In this document: piece after piece, positions 6,172 through 12,862 of the stretch | Layout of the letters: every line of letters starts with the position of its first letter | Numbering within the stretch: the stretch's first letter is position 1 | NCBI GenBank assembly: GCA_002439285.1 | Contig: DJTQ01000114.1 | Coordinates: forward strand, 1 to 19,346 | Reading direction: 5' to 3' | Length of the DNA stretch: 19,346 bases | DNA from: Paenibacillaceae bacterium UBA6304 | GTDB lineage: Bacteria; Bacillota; Bacilli; Paenibacillales; Paenibacillaceae | Notes under the pieces: model-generated | What the model saw: the letters and a program-made list of their open reading frames with translations, nothing else | Database searches by the model: none | What the model was told of the DNA's origin: nothing | Position numbers and translations under genes: made by a program

Positions 6172-7068
6172 GTGAATAGCGTGATAAGGAAAGTTTCGAT
6201 TTTTACGCTGCTGAGTATTTCAATTATGTTCGTCGGATTGCTGCCATATGACGTTCAAGCGACTGCAAATGATTCTGTTGTGCCTAACTCGGTGAGTGTG
6301 GAACAAGAACATAAGGAGAAGCTTGTCTTGTTTGAGCAGGCTGCAGAGGAGCTCTACCGCGATATGCAGGAGGGAAACACTCCGGGCGCGCATACCCATA
6401 TGGAGCGGTTGACGGAGACACTGGAGGACCTTTCTTTTAAGGGACTGACTTCGGTTGAAGGAATTCATGCGCTGGCAGAGAGCATCATGGATGTCCGAGA
6501 GACTTTGGCAAGAGTGGAGATTTCTCCTGACGAATGGGCGGCTTCTTCTGCGCGCCTAAGATTGGCGGTAAATAGTCTGGTGCATCAGGATCACCCGCTT
6601 TGGCTTCAATATTATAAAGTATTGGCAGATGATCTGGGCAAAATGAGCAAGGGGCGATCCACGGGCAGCCCCGTTCTATTTAGAGAGGCGTTCTTGGCCC
6701 TGCAATCGCACTATGCAACGATTCGGCCCGCTGCAGTGATCCGCAAAGACGCTTCGGAAATCAACCGTTTTGATTCCTGGATGTCTTATACCGAGAGTCT
6801 TAGCGACGATAAGAATTGGGATGAACCAGCCGTTGGTAAGGCGGTGCGCCAAGGAGACAGACTGCTGAAGGAATTGTTTGACCGGAAAACGGAAGAACCT
6901 GTTTTTTTGCCGATTACGGGATTTAGCAGTCCGTGGTATTGGAGCGTTCTGATCGGTGGTTGGATCGTACTAGCGTTGGCTTACACCGGAATGAGAAAAT
7001 ATTTAGCCGATCAGACCGTAACTTCGGTTCATGCTAAAAAAGACCGGGTCGACAGCTACCGGTTTTGA
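6172..7068 (+). CDS. ypjB: Sporulation protein YpjB family, membrane anchored
   Basis: About 298 aa. The N-terminus has a basic start followed by a hydrophobic stretch (about residues 8-24) and an AT-A type cleavage region near residue 31, so it looks secreted. The middle is a soluble helical domain of about 210 residues. A C-terminal membrane helix (WYWSVLIGGWIVLALAYT) precedes a short basic tail. This layout, the length and the position after ypjA fit the YpjB sporulation family, whose molecular role is not known. The GTG at 6172 is preferred because GGAGG (6159-6163) is 8 bases upstream; the in-frame ATG at 6166 leaves only 2 bases. A short hairpin, CCTGCCA with TGGTAGG, overlaps this ribosome binding site. 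Confidence 0.8.
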   Translation: MNSVIRKVSIFTLLSISIMFVGLLPYDVQATANDSVVPNSVSVEQEHKEKLVLFEQAAEELYRDMQEGNTPGAHTHMERLTETLEDLSFKGLTSVEGIHALAESIMDVRETLARVEISPDEWAASSARLRLAVNSLVHQDHPLWLQYYKVLADDLGKMSKGRSTGSPVLFREAFLALQSHYATIRPAAVIRKDASEINRFDSWMSYTESLSDDKNWDEPAVGKAVRQGDRLLKELFDRKTEEPVFLPITGFSSPWYWSVLIGGWIVLALAYTGMRKYLADQTVTSVHAKKDRVDSYRF

Positions 7069-7113
7069 GACCTCTTTGCTGCAAAATTAAACGCGTAGAT
7101 CGACCATGTTAAA

Positions 7114-7132
7114 AAGAGGGTGCCCCAAAAGT
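7114..7132 (+). repeat. Left terminal inverted repeat of the 7114-7671 element
   Basis: Pairs with 7653-7671 on the other strand at 17 of 19 positions, with mismatches at 7117 and 7123. The shared core is GGGTGYCCCAAAAGT. Confidence 0.7.
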
Positions 7133-7188
7133 AGATAAATCCATTTTAGGGATAGCTCTCTTTTATGAAAAGGACGATTTTTTTGAAT

Positions 7189-7235
7189 AAAGAGCCTGCC
7201 AAGAGATGTTATTCTTGGCTGGCTCTTTCTCTTTG
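7189..7235 (+). terminator. Long hairpin, terminator-like, inside the element
   Basis: AAAGAGCCTGCCAAGA (7189-7204) pairs with 7213-7228 with a single mismatch in 16, 8-base loop, followed by CTCTTTG. It could stop transcripts running out of ypjB, which otherwise lacks a terminator. Confidence 0.5.
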
Positions 7236-7280
7236 CCGGCTTGCTGCCGTCTGCTTTAGCAGGTTGTGGGCAAGGCAAAG
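7231..7280. repeat. Nested hairpin inside the element
   Basis: Three nested complementary pairs occur in order: CTTTGCC (7231-7237) with GGCAAAG (7274-7280), TTGC (7241-7244) with GCAA (7270-7273), and CTGC-TTTA-GCAG (7251-7262). It directly follows the longer hairpin, so this part of the element would be highly structured as RNA or single-stranded DNA. Confidence 0.4.
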
Positions 7281-7366
7281 CCATTTCCTGGTAATCAGTA
7301 ACTTCATGCATTCACCGTTGGGATCGATAGGAATGAGTTGAGTGTTGCAGCGCTGTTGAGAGCAAT

Positions 7367-7551
7367 TAACTGTACTTCCTACAGATAATTACCGTGAATC
7401 CAGTTGTTCTGGATACTTAGCTGTAATTTATACAGTTAATTCTTATCCTTTCCTCTCTATTCGCTGCAAGTGCCTAAATTAACTGTAGGATTTCCAGTTA
7501 GTTTGTCCGGATCTGGCCTACCGCGCGAAATAACTGTAGGTTTTCCAGTTA
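7367..7551. repeat. Four 21-nt imperfect palindromes, TAACTGTA-N-CAGTTA type
   Basis: Copies lie at 7367-7387, 7418-7438, 7480-7500 and 7531-7551. All begin TARCTGTA and end CAGWTA. Copies 1 and 2 are symmetrical with a 5-base centre flanked by TGTA/TACA; copies 3 and 4 differ from each other at one base and have a GGWTTTCC centre. Start-to-start distances are 51, 62 and 51 bases. A further palindrome ATCCAG-N5-CTGGAT sits at 7398-7414 between copies 1 and 2. Confidence 0.65.
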
Positions 7552-7652
7552 ATCCTCAGATAGCGGTCTGGTGAGCCCATGGAGGAGAGCGGCATGGCAA
7601 AAGTGAGCTTGGTGGTGAGGAGAAAGGAGCTGTCCTTCAGCCAACTACGATG

Positions 7653-7671
7653 ACTTTTGGGACACCCCCTT
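7653..7671 (-). repeat. Right terminal inverted repeat of the 7114-7671 element
   Basis: Reverse complement of the left end at 17 of 19 positions. It lies 46 bases beyond the 3' end of the minus-strand YitT-family gene. Confidence 0.7.
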
Positions 7672-7717
7672 CTATTTGAAGGTTATGGAATTCGCCAGGC
7701 TAAAAGGGCTCGACGCT

Positions 7718-8581
7718 CTAATCTTCCCTGAAGCCTTCGCCGTGCACGTCATGCACATCGCTGATGATGATAAATGCCCGCGGATCGACGGACTTGGCAA
7801 TTTCAGTGAGGCGTCTGATCTCCTGGCGGGATACGACGCAATAGGCCATGTGCTTCGCTTGTTTTGAATAAGCGCCGATCGCCGGGATCAAAGTGACTCC
7901 GCGATCCATATCCCGCGTGATGATGTCGGCGATTTGCGGAGCATGGTCGCTGATAATCGTGAACGCCTTGGCCGAATAAGCCCCCTCCTGGATAAAGTCG
8001 ATCACTTTGGAGGCGATGAATACGGCGACGAGGGTGTACAGTATATTCTCTTTGGCTACATAGAACAGGGACAATCCGATAATGAGGATATCAATCGTCA
8101 GGATGACTTGTCCCATGCTAAATCCGTATTTCCGGCCTAGAATCCGGGCGACGATGTCCGAGCCCCCGGTCGTCCCGCCGAAGCGGAAGACGATGCCGAG
8201 TCCGGCCCCGAGTGTGACCCCCGCATATAGCGAAGCAAGAATATAGTCGGTCTCAAACGTTTGAATCCATCCGGAATCAATCATTTTTTCAAAAACCCAG
8301 AGAAAGAACGAAAGAGATCCGATCCCGATGCCGGTATAAATAATTTGGCGCCCGCCGAGGATTTTCCAGCCCAGCAGGAACAGAGGGATGTTCAGAACCA
8401 GATTGGAGAGGGAAGGTGAAATGCCGAACGCGTACTTAAGCAAAATGGTTATGCCCGTAACGCCGCCCTCCATCAGTTGATTGGGTATAATGAAATAAAG
8501 GAGCCCAAAAGCATAGATGGCTGTTCCCAGAAGAATAGGTAGTACGGTTTTCATGTAATTTATAAGTTTACCAGTGTTCAT
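7718..8581 (-). CDS. ypjC: YitT-family (DUF161/DUF2179) membrane protein
   Basis: Polytopic membrane protein of 287 aa with unknown substrate. The N-terminal two thirds hold about five membrane segments, with the family hallmarks IIPNQLMEGGVTGI (about 31-44) and RFGGTTGGSDIVARIL (about 132-147). From about residue 205 a soluble DUF2179 domain follows (AFTIISDHA, then DRGVTLIPAIGAYS), proposed in the family to bind a ligand. Position between ypjB and ypjD/mazG matches ypjC, hence the symbol. The ATG at 8581 has GAGGGATGG about 10 bases upstream. It is divergent from mazG and its 3' end abuts the mobile element. No terminator is visible before that element's hairpins. Confidence 0.88.
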   Translation of the reverse strand: MNTGKLINYMKTVLPILLGTAIYAFGLLYFIIPNQLMEGGVTGITILLKYAFGISPSLSNLVLNIPLFLLGWKILGGRQIIYTGIGIGSLSFFLWVFEKMIDSGWIQTFETDYILASLYAGVTLGAGLGIVFRFGGTTGGSDIVARILGRKYGFSMGQVILTIDILIIGLSLFYVAKENILYTLVAVFIASKVIDFIQEGAYSAKAFTIISDHAPQIADIITRDMDRGVTLIPAIGAYSKQAKHMAYCVVSRQEIRRLTEIAKSVDPRAFIIISDVHDVHGEGFRED

Positions 8582-8633
8582 TCAATCCATCCCTCACCTG
8601 TCATTTGTAAGATAATTATTGGCAGTACACCTT

Positions 8634-8696
8634 AGTATACCTTTTTAGGGTGACATTAAAAAATGATTTGTTTTCAAATCTTCTTTACGATAACAT
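8634..8696. promoter_or_regulatory. Divergent promoter region between ypjC and mazG (tentative)
   Basis: For mazG: TTGTTT (8668-8673), 17-bp spacer, TAACAT (8691-8696), a moderate match. For ypjC: TATACT on the minus strand (8634-8639) with only a poor -35. The 151-base gap is AT-rich, as expected of a promoter region. Confidence 0.35.
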
Positions 8697-8732
8697 AGTT
8701 ATGATATCTGACCGTAAACGGAGGGATGACCT

Positions 8733-9065
8733 TTGGATAATAAGTCTCTCGCCGAGCTACAGCGTGAAGTGGACCAGTACATATCTCAATTTAAAGAAGG
8801 TTATTTCAGTCCGCTCGCGATGTTGGCCCGGATGAGCGAAGAAGTCGGCGAATTGGCCCGCGAAGTGAACCATAGTTATGGAGAGAAGCCGAAAAAGGCA
8901 GATGAAGCAGAGAATTCGATCGAGCTGGAATTAGGCGATATTCTGTTCATTACGATTTGTTTTGCCAATTCGCTTGGTATAGATTTAGCAACCGCTCACG
9001 ATAAAGTGATGCATAAATTTAATACCCGCGATGCGAACCGTTGGACCAAAAAGAACACCGATTAG
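8733..9065 (+). CDS. mazG: MazG-type nucleotide pyrophosphohydrolase (YpjD)
   Basis: Predicted to hydrolyse (d)NTPs to monophosphate and pyrophosphate as house-cleaning of nucleotides; the true substrate is not known. This is a single MazG domain of 110 aa. The metal-binding pattern is seen as Glu36, Glu37 and Glu40 in EEVGELAREV and as Glu66 and Asp69 in ELGD. The closing KFNTRDANRW is typical of the YpjD subgroup, and the sequence is close to B. subtilis YpjD as I recall it. The TTG at 8733 is chosen because GGAGGG (8720-8725) lies 7 bases upstream and no ATG is available nearby. It opens the long plus-strand run that leads through dapB to birA. Confidence 0.92.
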   Translation: MDNKSLAELQREVDQYISQFKEGYFSPLAMLARMSEEVGELAREVNHSYGEKPKKADEAENSIELELGDILFITICFANSLGIDLATAHDKVMHKFNTRDANRWTKKNTD

Positions 9066-9118
9066 GACTTTTCTTCATATGCTGTAGTAATATCAGCCCA
9101 TCGACAGGGGGACGGCAG

Positions 9119-9652
9119 ATGAAGTCAGAGGACTATTTGAAAAAAGCTTACCGGAGTATCTACGAGAACGATTTTGAGCAGGCGATCCAATGGTTTGAGC
9201 AGGCGCTTGCCCTCGAACCGGATAATGGGGATATCCACTATAGATGTTCGATTACTTGCGCAAGGAGCAACCGGCTGGAAAAAGCGCTGGTTCATGCCCG
9301 CCTGGCGGCGGCTTTGACGCCATTGCAGGAGGAATATATGCTGCATTTTGACCGCCTGCAGTCCAAGGAATTGACTCTGATGGCCAAGAAGCTGCTTGAG
9401 GTAGATTATGACGGAAATTCGGTGGATAAAGCCGGTGCCGCCGAATCCGCGTCAAGACTGTTGGAGCGGGCGGTAGAATTGGATCCGTTATCCGTGGATG
9501 CCCAGGTCTGGTTGGCGATCGCTTATACGGAAATGGAACAATATGAAGCGGCTTTAAACGCCGTTGAGGAAGCTGTGTTTTTGCCCCAGGATGACGGGAT
9601 AGCTAAGCAATTACAAGAATTGGAACAACGGATAAGGGAATATATGGAGTAA
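9119..9652 (+). CDS. Tetratricopeptide-repeat protein
   Basis: Soluble helical protein of 177 aa made largely of TPR-like units. One covers about residues 2-35 (SIYENDFEQAIQWFEQALALEPDN), a second about 36-70, and a third about 110-165 (LLERAVELDPLSVDAQVWLAIAYTEMEQYEAALNAVEEA). Such proteins are protein-binding scaffolds; nothing here identifies the partner. The ATG at 9119 follows AGGGGGA (9106-9112) by 6 bases; a longer in-frame start at 9041 would overlap mazG and is rejected. It sits between mazG and dapB with gaps of 53 and 31 bases, suggesting cotranscription. A second TPR gene occurs at 17678. Confidence 0.85.
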   Translation: MKSEDYLKKAYRSIYENDFEQAIQWFEQALALEPDNGDIHYRCSITCARSNRLEKALVHARLAAALTPLQEEYMLHFDRLQSKELTLMAKKLLEVDYDGNSVDKAGAAESASRLLERAVELDPLSVDAQVWLAIAYTEMEQYEAALNAVEEAVFLPQDDGIAKQLQELEQRIREYME

Positions 9653-9683
9653 TATAATTCTAGAGAATGCGGGGGGATCTCAA

Positions 9684-10487
9684 GTGGGTGAACAGATTAG
9701 GGTAGCTGTTGCAGGAGCGGCAGGCAGAATGGGTAAAGAAGTAGTAAAGATGGTACTGGAAGATCCGACCCTTCTATTGGTCGCCGCCATCGGCCAATCG
9801 GAGGAAGGGATCGATGCCGCTACCATCGTCGGACTTCCTGCATGCGGTGTCCGGATGACTACAGATTTAGAGCTGACTTTAGTTGAGAGCAAGCCGCAGG
9901 TATTGGTCGATTTTACAACGCCGGCATCCGCCTATGTCAATACCGAGCTGGCTATTAAGCACGGAGTGGCTCCGGTAGTTGGAACGACCGGATTTACGCC
10001 GGAGCAAATCGAGCTTCTGGACAAGCAGTGCAAAGAGAAGGGCATCGGCGGATTGATTGCCCCGAATTTCTCGATCGGCGCTATTCTGATGATGAAATTC
10101 GCGGCGCAGGCGGCTAAATACTTCCCTCATCTGGAGATCATCGAGTATCATGGGGACCAGAAGCTGGATGCGCCTTCGGGCACTGCCGTCAAAACCGCTG
10201 AATTGATCGCCATGAACCGGGAGGAGCTACGTCAAGGAAACCCGAAGGAAGAAGAGACGATTGAAGGCTCACGCGGCGGTTATTATAACGGATTCCGGAT
10301 TCATAGCGTCCGTCTTCCCGGCGTGTTTGCGCAGCAGGAGGTCATTTTTGGCGGTTTCGGACAGACGCTGAAAATCCGCCACGATTCTTACGAGCGGGCG
10401 GGCTATATGCCCGGCGTTAATTTAGCAATTAAGAAGGTATTGGAATATCAAGGCATGATCTACGGCTTCGACCATTTTGTGGATTGA
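9684..10487 (+). CDS. dapB: 4-hydroxy-tetrahydrodipicolinate reductase
   Basis: Cytoplasmic NAD(P)H-dependent reductase of the diaminopimelate/lysine pathway. The 267-aa protein has the nucleotide-binding GAAGRMG at 11-17, VVGTTGF at 98-104, NFSIGA at 128-133 and the substrate signature around 154-168. That signature reads [15 protein letters not shown]. The catalytic His156 and Lys160 are present, but the residue after the catalytic His is Gly157 where E. coli and B. subtilis have a second His. The C-terminal half ([21 protein letters not shown]) is typical. The GTG at 9684 follows GGGGGGA (9671-9677) by 6 bases. mgsA starts 17 bases after its stop. Confidence 0.95.
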   Translation: MGEQIRVAVAGAAGRMGKEVVKMVLEDPTLLLVAAIGQSEEGIDAATIVGLPACGVRMTTDLELTLVESKPQVLVDFTTPASAYVNTELAIKHGVAPVVGTTGFTPEQIELLDKQCKEKGIGGLIAPNFSIGAILMMKFAAQAAKYFPHLEIIEYHGDQKLDAPSGTAVKTAELIAMNREELRQGNPKEEETIEGSRGGYYNGFRIHSVRLPGVFAQQEVIFGGFGQTLKIRHDSYERAGYMPGVNLAIKKVLEYQGMIYGFDHFVD

Positions 10488-10504
10488 CAGAGGGAGAGTT
10501 AAAC

Positions 10505-10927
10505 ATGTTGAATATTGCATTTATTGCCCATGACCGTAAAAAAGAAGATATCGTTAACTTTGTAATTGCGTACGAGCATGTCTTTAAGGATAAAAAACTA
10601 TACTCAACCGGGACAACGGGTCTGCGAATCATGGAAGCTACGAAGTTGAATATTCACCGGTTTCTGTCCGGTCCGCTCGGCGGAGATCAGCAAATTGGTT
10701 CCTTGATTGCCCAGAACGAGATGGATCTCGTTATTTTCTTCCGCGATCCGCTAATGGCTCAACCGCATGAACCGGATATTACCGCTCTGCTTCGCTTATG
10801 CGATGTACATGGCATCCCGGTAGCAACCAACCTGGCTACAGCCGAAATTCTTATCAGAGCGCTGGACCGCGGTGATTTTGGATGGCGGGAGCTGGTCGAA
10901 CAACACAAACCGGGGCTGGGACAATGA
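10505..10927 (+). CDS. mgsA: Methylglyoxal synthase
   Basis: Converts dihydroxyacetone phosphate to methylglyoxal and phosphate, a bypass that relieves sugar-phosphate stress and makes a toxic electrophile. At 140 aa it has the family's usual size. Key residues seen are IAHD at 7-10, STGTTG at 34-39, [10 protein letters not shown] with the catalytic Asp61, and AQPHEPD with His88 and Asp91. The spacings match E. coli Asp71/His98/Asp101. The ATG at 10505 has AGGGAG (10491-10496) 8 bases upstream; an in-frame TTG at 10484 overlaps dapB and is rejected. Its stop overlaps the bshB1 start (ATGA), so it is translationally coupled to bacillithiol genes. Bacillithiol is known to help detoxify methylglyoxal in Bacillus, so the pairing makes functional sense. 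Confidence 0.95.
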   Translation: MLNIAFIAHDRKKEDIVNFVIAYEHVFKDKKLYSTGTTGLRIMEATKLNIHRFLSGPLGGDQQIGSLIAQNEMDLVIFFRDPLMAQPHEPDITALLRLCDVHGIPVATNLATAEILIRALDRGDFGWRELVEQHKPGLGQ

Positions 10928-11637
10928 ACGAGAAACTGGATATTCTAGTTTTCGGCGCCCACGCCGATGATGCTGAGATCGGCATGGCCGGTACGATCGC
11001 TAAGCAGACAGCCGCGGGGTATAAAGTGGGCTTGTGCGATTTGACTCAGGCGGAAATGTCGTCCAACGGCACGGTAGAACTGCGAAAACAGGAAGCGTTG
11101 GCGGCGGCCGAGGTGCTCGGCGCATGTCTCCGCATCAACCTGGGATTGCCTGACCGGGGATTGTCCGGGACACCGGAGCAAATCGCGAAGGTGACCGAGG
11201 TCATCCGAGTGTATGAGCCTAAGGTGATTTTTACACCGTATTGGGAAGACCGCCATCCGGACCATGTTGCATGCAGCAAGCTGGTGGAGGAAGCGGCATT
11301 TAATGCCAAGCTCCGGCGCTATATGCCGGACAAGCCCGCGGTGCAAGCTCCAGAGTTATATTATTACTACATTAATGATTGGGGCAATCCGGATTTACTG
11401 GTGGATGTAACGGATTACTATGACAGCAAGAAACAGGCCCTCGGCTGTTACCGTTCGCAATTCGGACAGGCGGCTGCCGGGGAAGATGTGGCTCTTACTC
11501 CATTGAATCAAGGATACGTGGAACGTGTTCAAGCCAGAGATTCCTTGCTCGGACAGCGTAAGCTGATTCCGTATGCGGAAGGTTTTGCTGTCAAGACACC
11601 GTATCTCGTTAATCTATTCGGGTCCGGCCGCTCATAA
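10924..11637 (+). CDS. bshB1: Bacillithiol biosynthesis deacetylase BshB1
   Basis: Zinc-dependent deacetylase that removes the acetyl group from GlcNAc-malate, the second step of bacillithiol synthesis. The 237-aa LmbE/PIG-L-family protein has the metal motif AHADDAEIG with His13 and Asp16 and the later HPDH motif, plus SSNGT and LPDRGL segments typical of the family. The ATG at 10924 overlaps the mgsA stop by four bases (ATGA) and has only a weak ribosome binding site, so translation is probably coupled to mgsA. A longer in-frame start at 10882 would lie inside mgsA and is rejected. bshA, the preceding pathway enzyme, follows after 39 bases. Confidence 0.93.
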   Translation: MNEKLDILVFGAHADDAEIGMAGTIAKQTAAGYKVGLCDLTQAEMSSNGTVELRKQEALAAAEVLGACLRINLGLPDRGLSGTPEQIAKVTEVIRVYEPKVIFTPYWEDRHPDHVACSKLVEEAAFNAKLRRYMPDKPAVQAPELYYYYINDWGNPDLLVDVTDYYDSKKQALGCYRSQFGQAAAGEDVALTPLNQGYVERVQARDSLLGQRKLIPYAEGFAVKTPYLVNLFGSGRS

Positions 11638-11676
11638 ACTATACAGGATCAGAACAAATAAGGAGGCCCCCACCAT

Positions 11677-12837
11677 ATGGACCCATTGTTGAAAATAGGA
11701 ATCACCTGCTATCCGTCGCTTGGCGGCTCGGGGGTCGTCGCGACCGAACTGGGCAAACAGCTTGCTGAAAAGGGGCATGAAGTACATTTTATTTCCCACA
11801 GCGTACCTTTTCGGCTAGGCAGTTTTCACAAGAATATTAAGTATCATGAGGTTGAGGTCAGCGATTATTATGTATTTCGGTATCCTCCCTACGATTTGTC
11901 ACTGGCGACTAAGATGGCACAAGTAGCCAAAGAGCAGGAATTGGATATTCTGCATGTCCATTATGCCGTACCTCATGCGGTATGCGCTTTTTTGGCCAAA
12001 CAAATGATTGGCGATAAAGTGAAAGTGGTAACGACGCTGCACGGCACGGATATCACGGTTTTGGCTCAGGACGAGTCGCTTAAGGATTTGATCCGTCTCG
12101 CTATCAACGAAAGTGATGCCGTGACCTCGGTCTCTCTGGATCTGATGCGGGAGACCCGCGAAGTTCTGGATATTACCCGGGATATCGATTTAACCTACAA
12201 CTTTGTAGATGGACGTGAATACTATCCGCGGAGTAATTGCAACTGCCGCCAAGATTTTGCCGCGCCGGAAGAGAAAGTGCTAATGCATATTTCCAATTTC
12301 AGACCGGTTAAGCGTGTGAGCGACGTGGTGGACATATTCAACTTGGTCAATCAACAAATTCCGTCCCGATTATTGTTTGTCGGCGAAGGACCGGATTTGC
12401 CTAAAGTTCAGGGGAAAATCAAAGAGATGGGACTCAGCGACCGGGTTCATTTCCTTGGCAAGCAGGATGATATCGCCCAGGTAATCTCGATGGCCGATGT
12501 GCTTCTGCTTCCTTCGGAAAAGGAAAGTTTCGGCCTTGTGGCATTGGAAGCCATGGCATGTGGCGTGCCGACCGTCGGATCGCTTGCAGGCGGAATTCCG
12601 GAGCTTGTGGCTCACGGCGAAACCGGTTTTTTGGCTCCGATCGGGGATGTCCGCCAAATGGCCGACGATTGCAATACCCTGTTGAGTCAGCCGGAGCTTG
12701 CAGCTCGGGTTCGCGAAGCTTGTTTGGAGCGGGCGAAGACCGAGTTCAGCAGCGAGATTATTACCGCTACTTATGAATCGATTTATTACCGTGTGTTGGA
12801 CCGTAAGCTGCCGCATATGAAACCGGCTTGCGGTTAA
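11677..12837 (+). CDS. bshA: N-acetyl-alpha-D-glucosaminyl L-malate synthase BshA
   Basis: GT4-family retaining glycosyltransferase that joins UDP-GlcNAc to L-malate, the first step of bacillithiol synthesis. In 386 aa it shows two Rossmann domains. The N-terminal one has GITCYPSLGGSG (8-19) and HGTDITVL; the C-terminal one has the UDP-sugar site ending in EKESFGLVALEAMACGVP, the E-x7-E motif of GT4 enzymes. Similarity to B. subtilis BshA (formerly YpjH) is obvious along the whole length. The ATG at 11677 has AGGAGG (11661-11666) 10 bases upstream. It lies between bshB1 and cca in the same order as in B. subtilis. The third pathway gene, bshC, is not in this window. Confidence 0.95.
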   Translation: MDPLLKIGITCYPSLGGSGVVATELGKQLAEKGHEVHFISHSVPFRLGSFHKNIKYHEVEVSDYYVFRYPPYDLSLATKMAQVAKEQELDILHVHYAVPHAVCAFLAKQMIGDKVKVVTTLHGTDITVLAQDESLKDLIRLAINESDAVTSVSLDLMRETREVLDITRDIDLTYNFVDGREYYPRSNCNCRQDFAAPEEKVLMHISNFRPVKRVSDVVDIFNLVNQQIPSRLLFVGEGPDLPKVQGKIKEMGLSDRVHFLGKQDDIAQVISMADVLLLPSEKESFGLVALEAMACGVPTVGSLAGGIPELVAHGETGFLAPIGDVRQMADDCNTLLSQPELAARVREACLERAKTEFSSEIITATYESIYYRVLDRKLPHMKPACG

Positions 12838-12862
12838 AAGGTAAGTTGGAGGTTTATGAATC

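Larger units (their letters stand above)
7114..7671. mobile_element. MITE-like non-autonomous element with terminal inverted repeats, no transposase
   Basis: This explains most of the 649-base gene-free gap between ypjB and ypjC. The ends, AAGAGGGTGCCCCAAAAGT (7114-7132) and the complement of 7653-7671, match at 17 of 19 positions and look like insertion-sequence termini. No reading frame inside resembles a transposase; the longest (minus, 7087-7311) runs across the left terminus and is low-complexity. The interior holds two long hairpins (7189-7228, 7231-7280) and four 21-nt palindromes (7367-7551). I could not find a clear target-site duplication. Either a MITE or a deleted insertion sequence would fit. 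The IS family should be set by a search, not by me. Confidence 0.6.

Noticed and set aside
7087..7311. 74-codon minus-strand frame over the left end of the element
   Set aside because: It crosses the terminal inverted repeat and both hairpins, has no ribosome binding site and no recognisable motif.
7367..7551. Repeat-spacer pattern resembling a small CRISPR array (21-nt repeats, 30/41/30-nt spacers)
   Set aside because: The repeats differ from each other at several bases, are each self-palindromic, the spacers vary in length, and there are no cas genes. The set lies inside a mobile element.
12856..12862. ATG at 12856 as the cca start
   Set aside because: It is out of frame with cca; the ATG at 12863 is in frame at 9 bases from GGAGGT.
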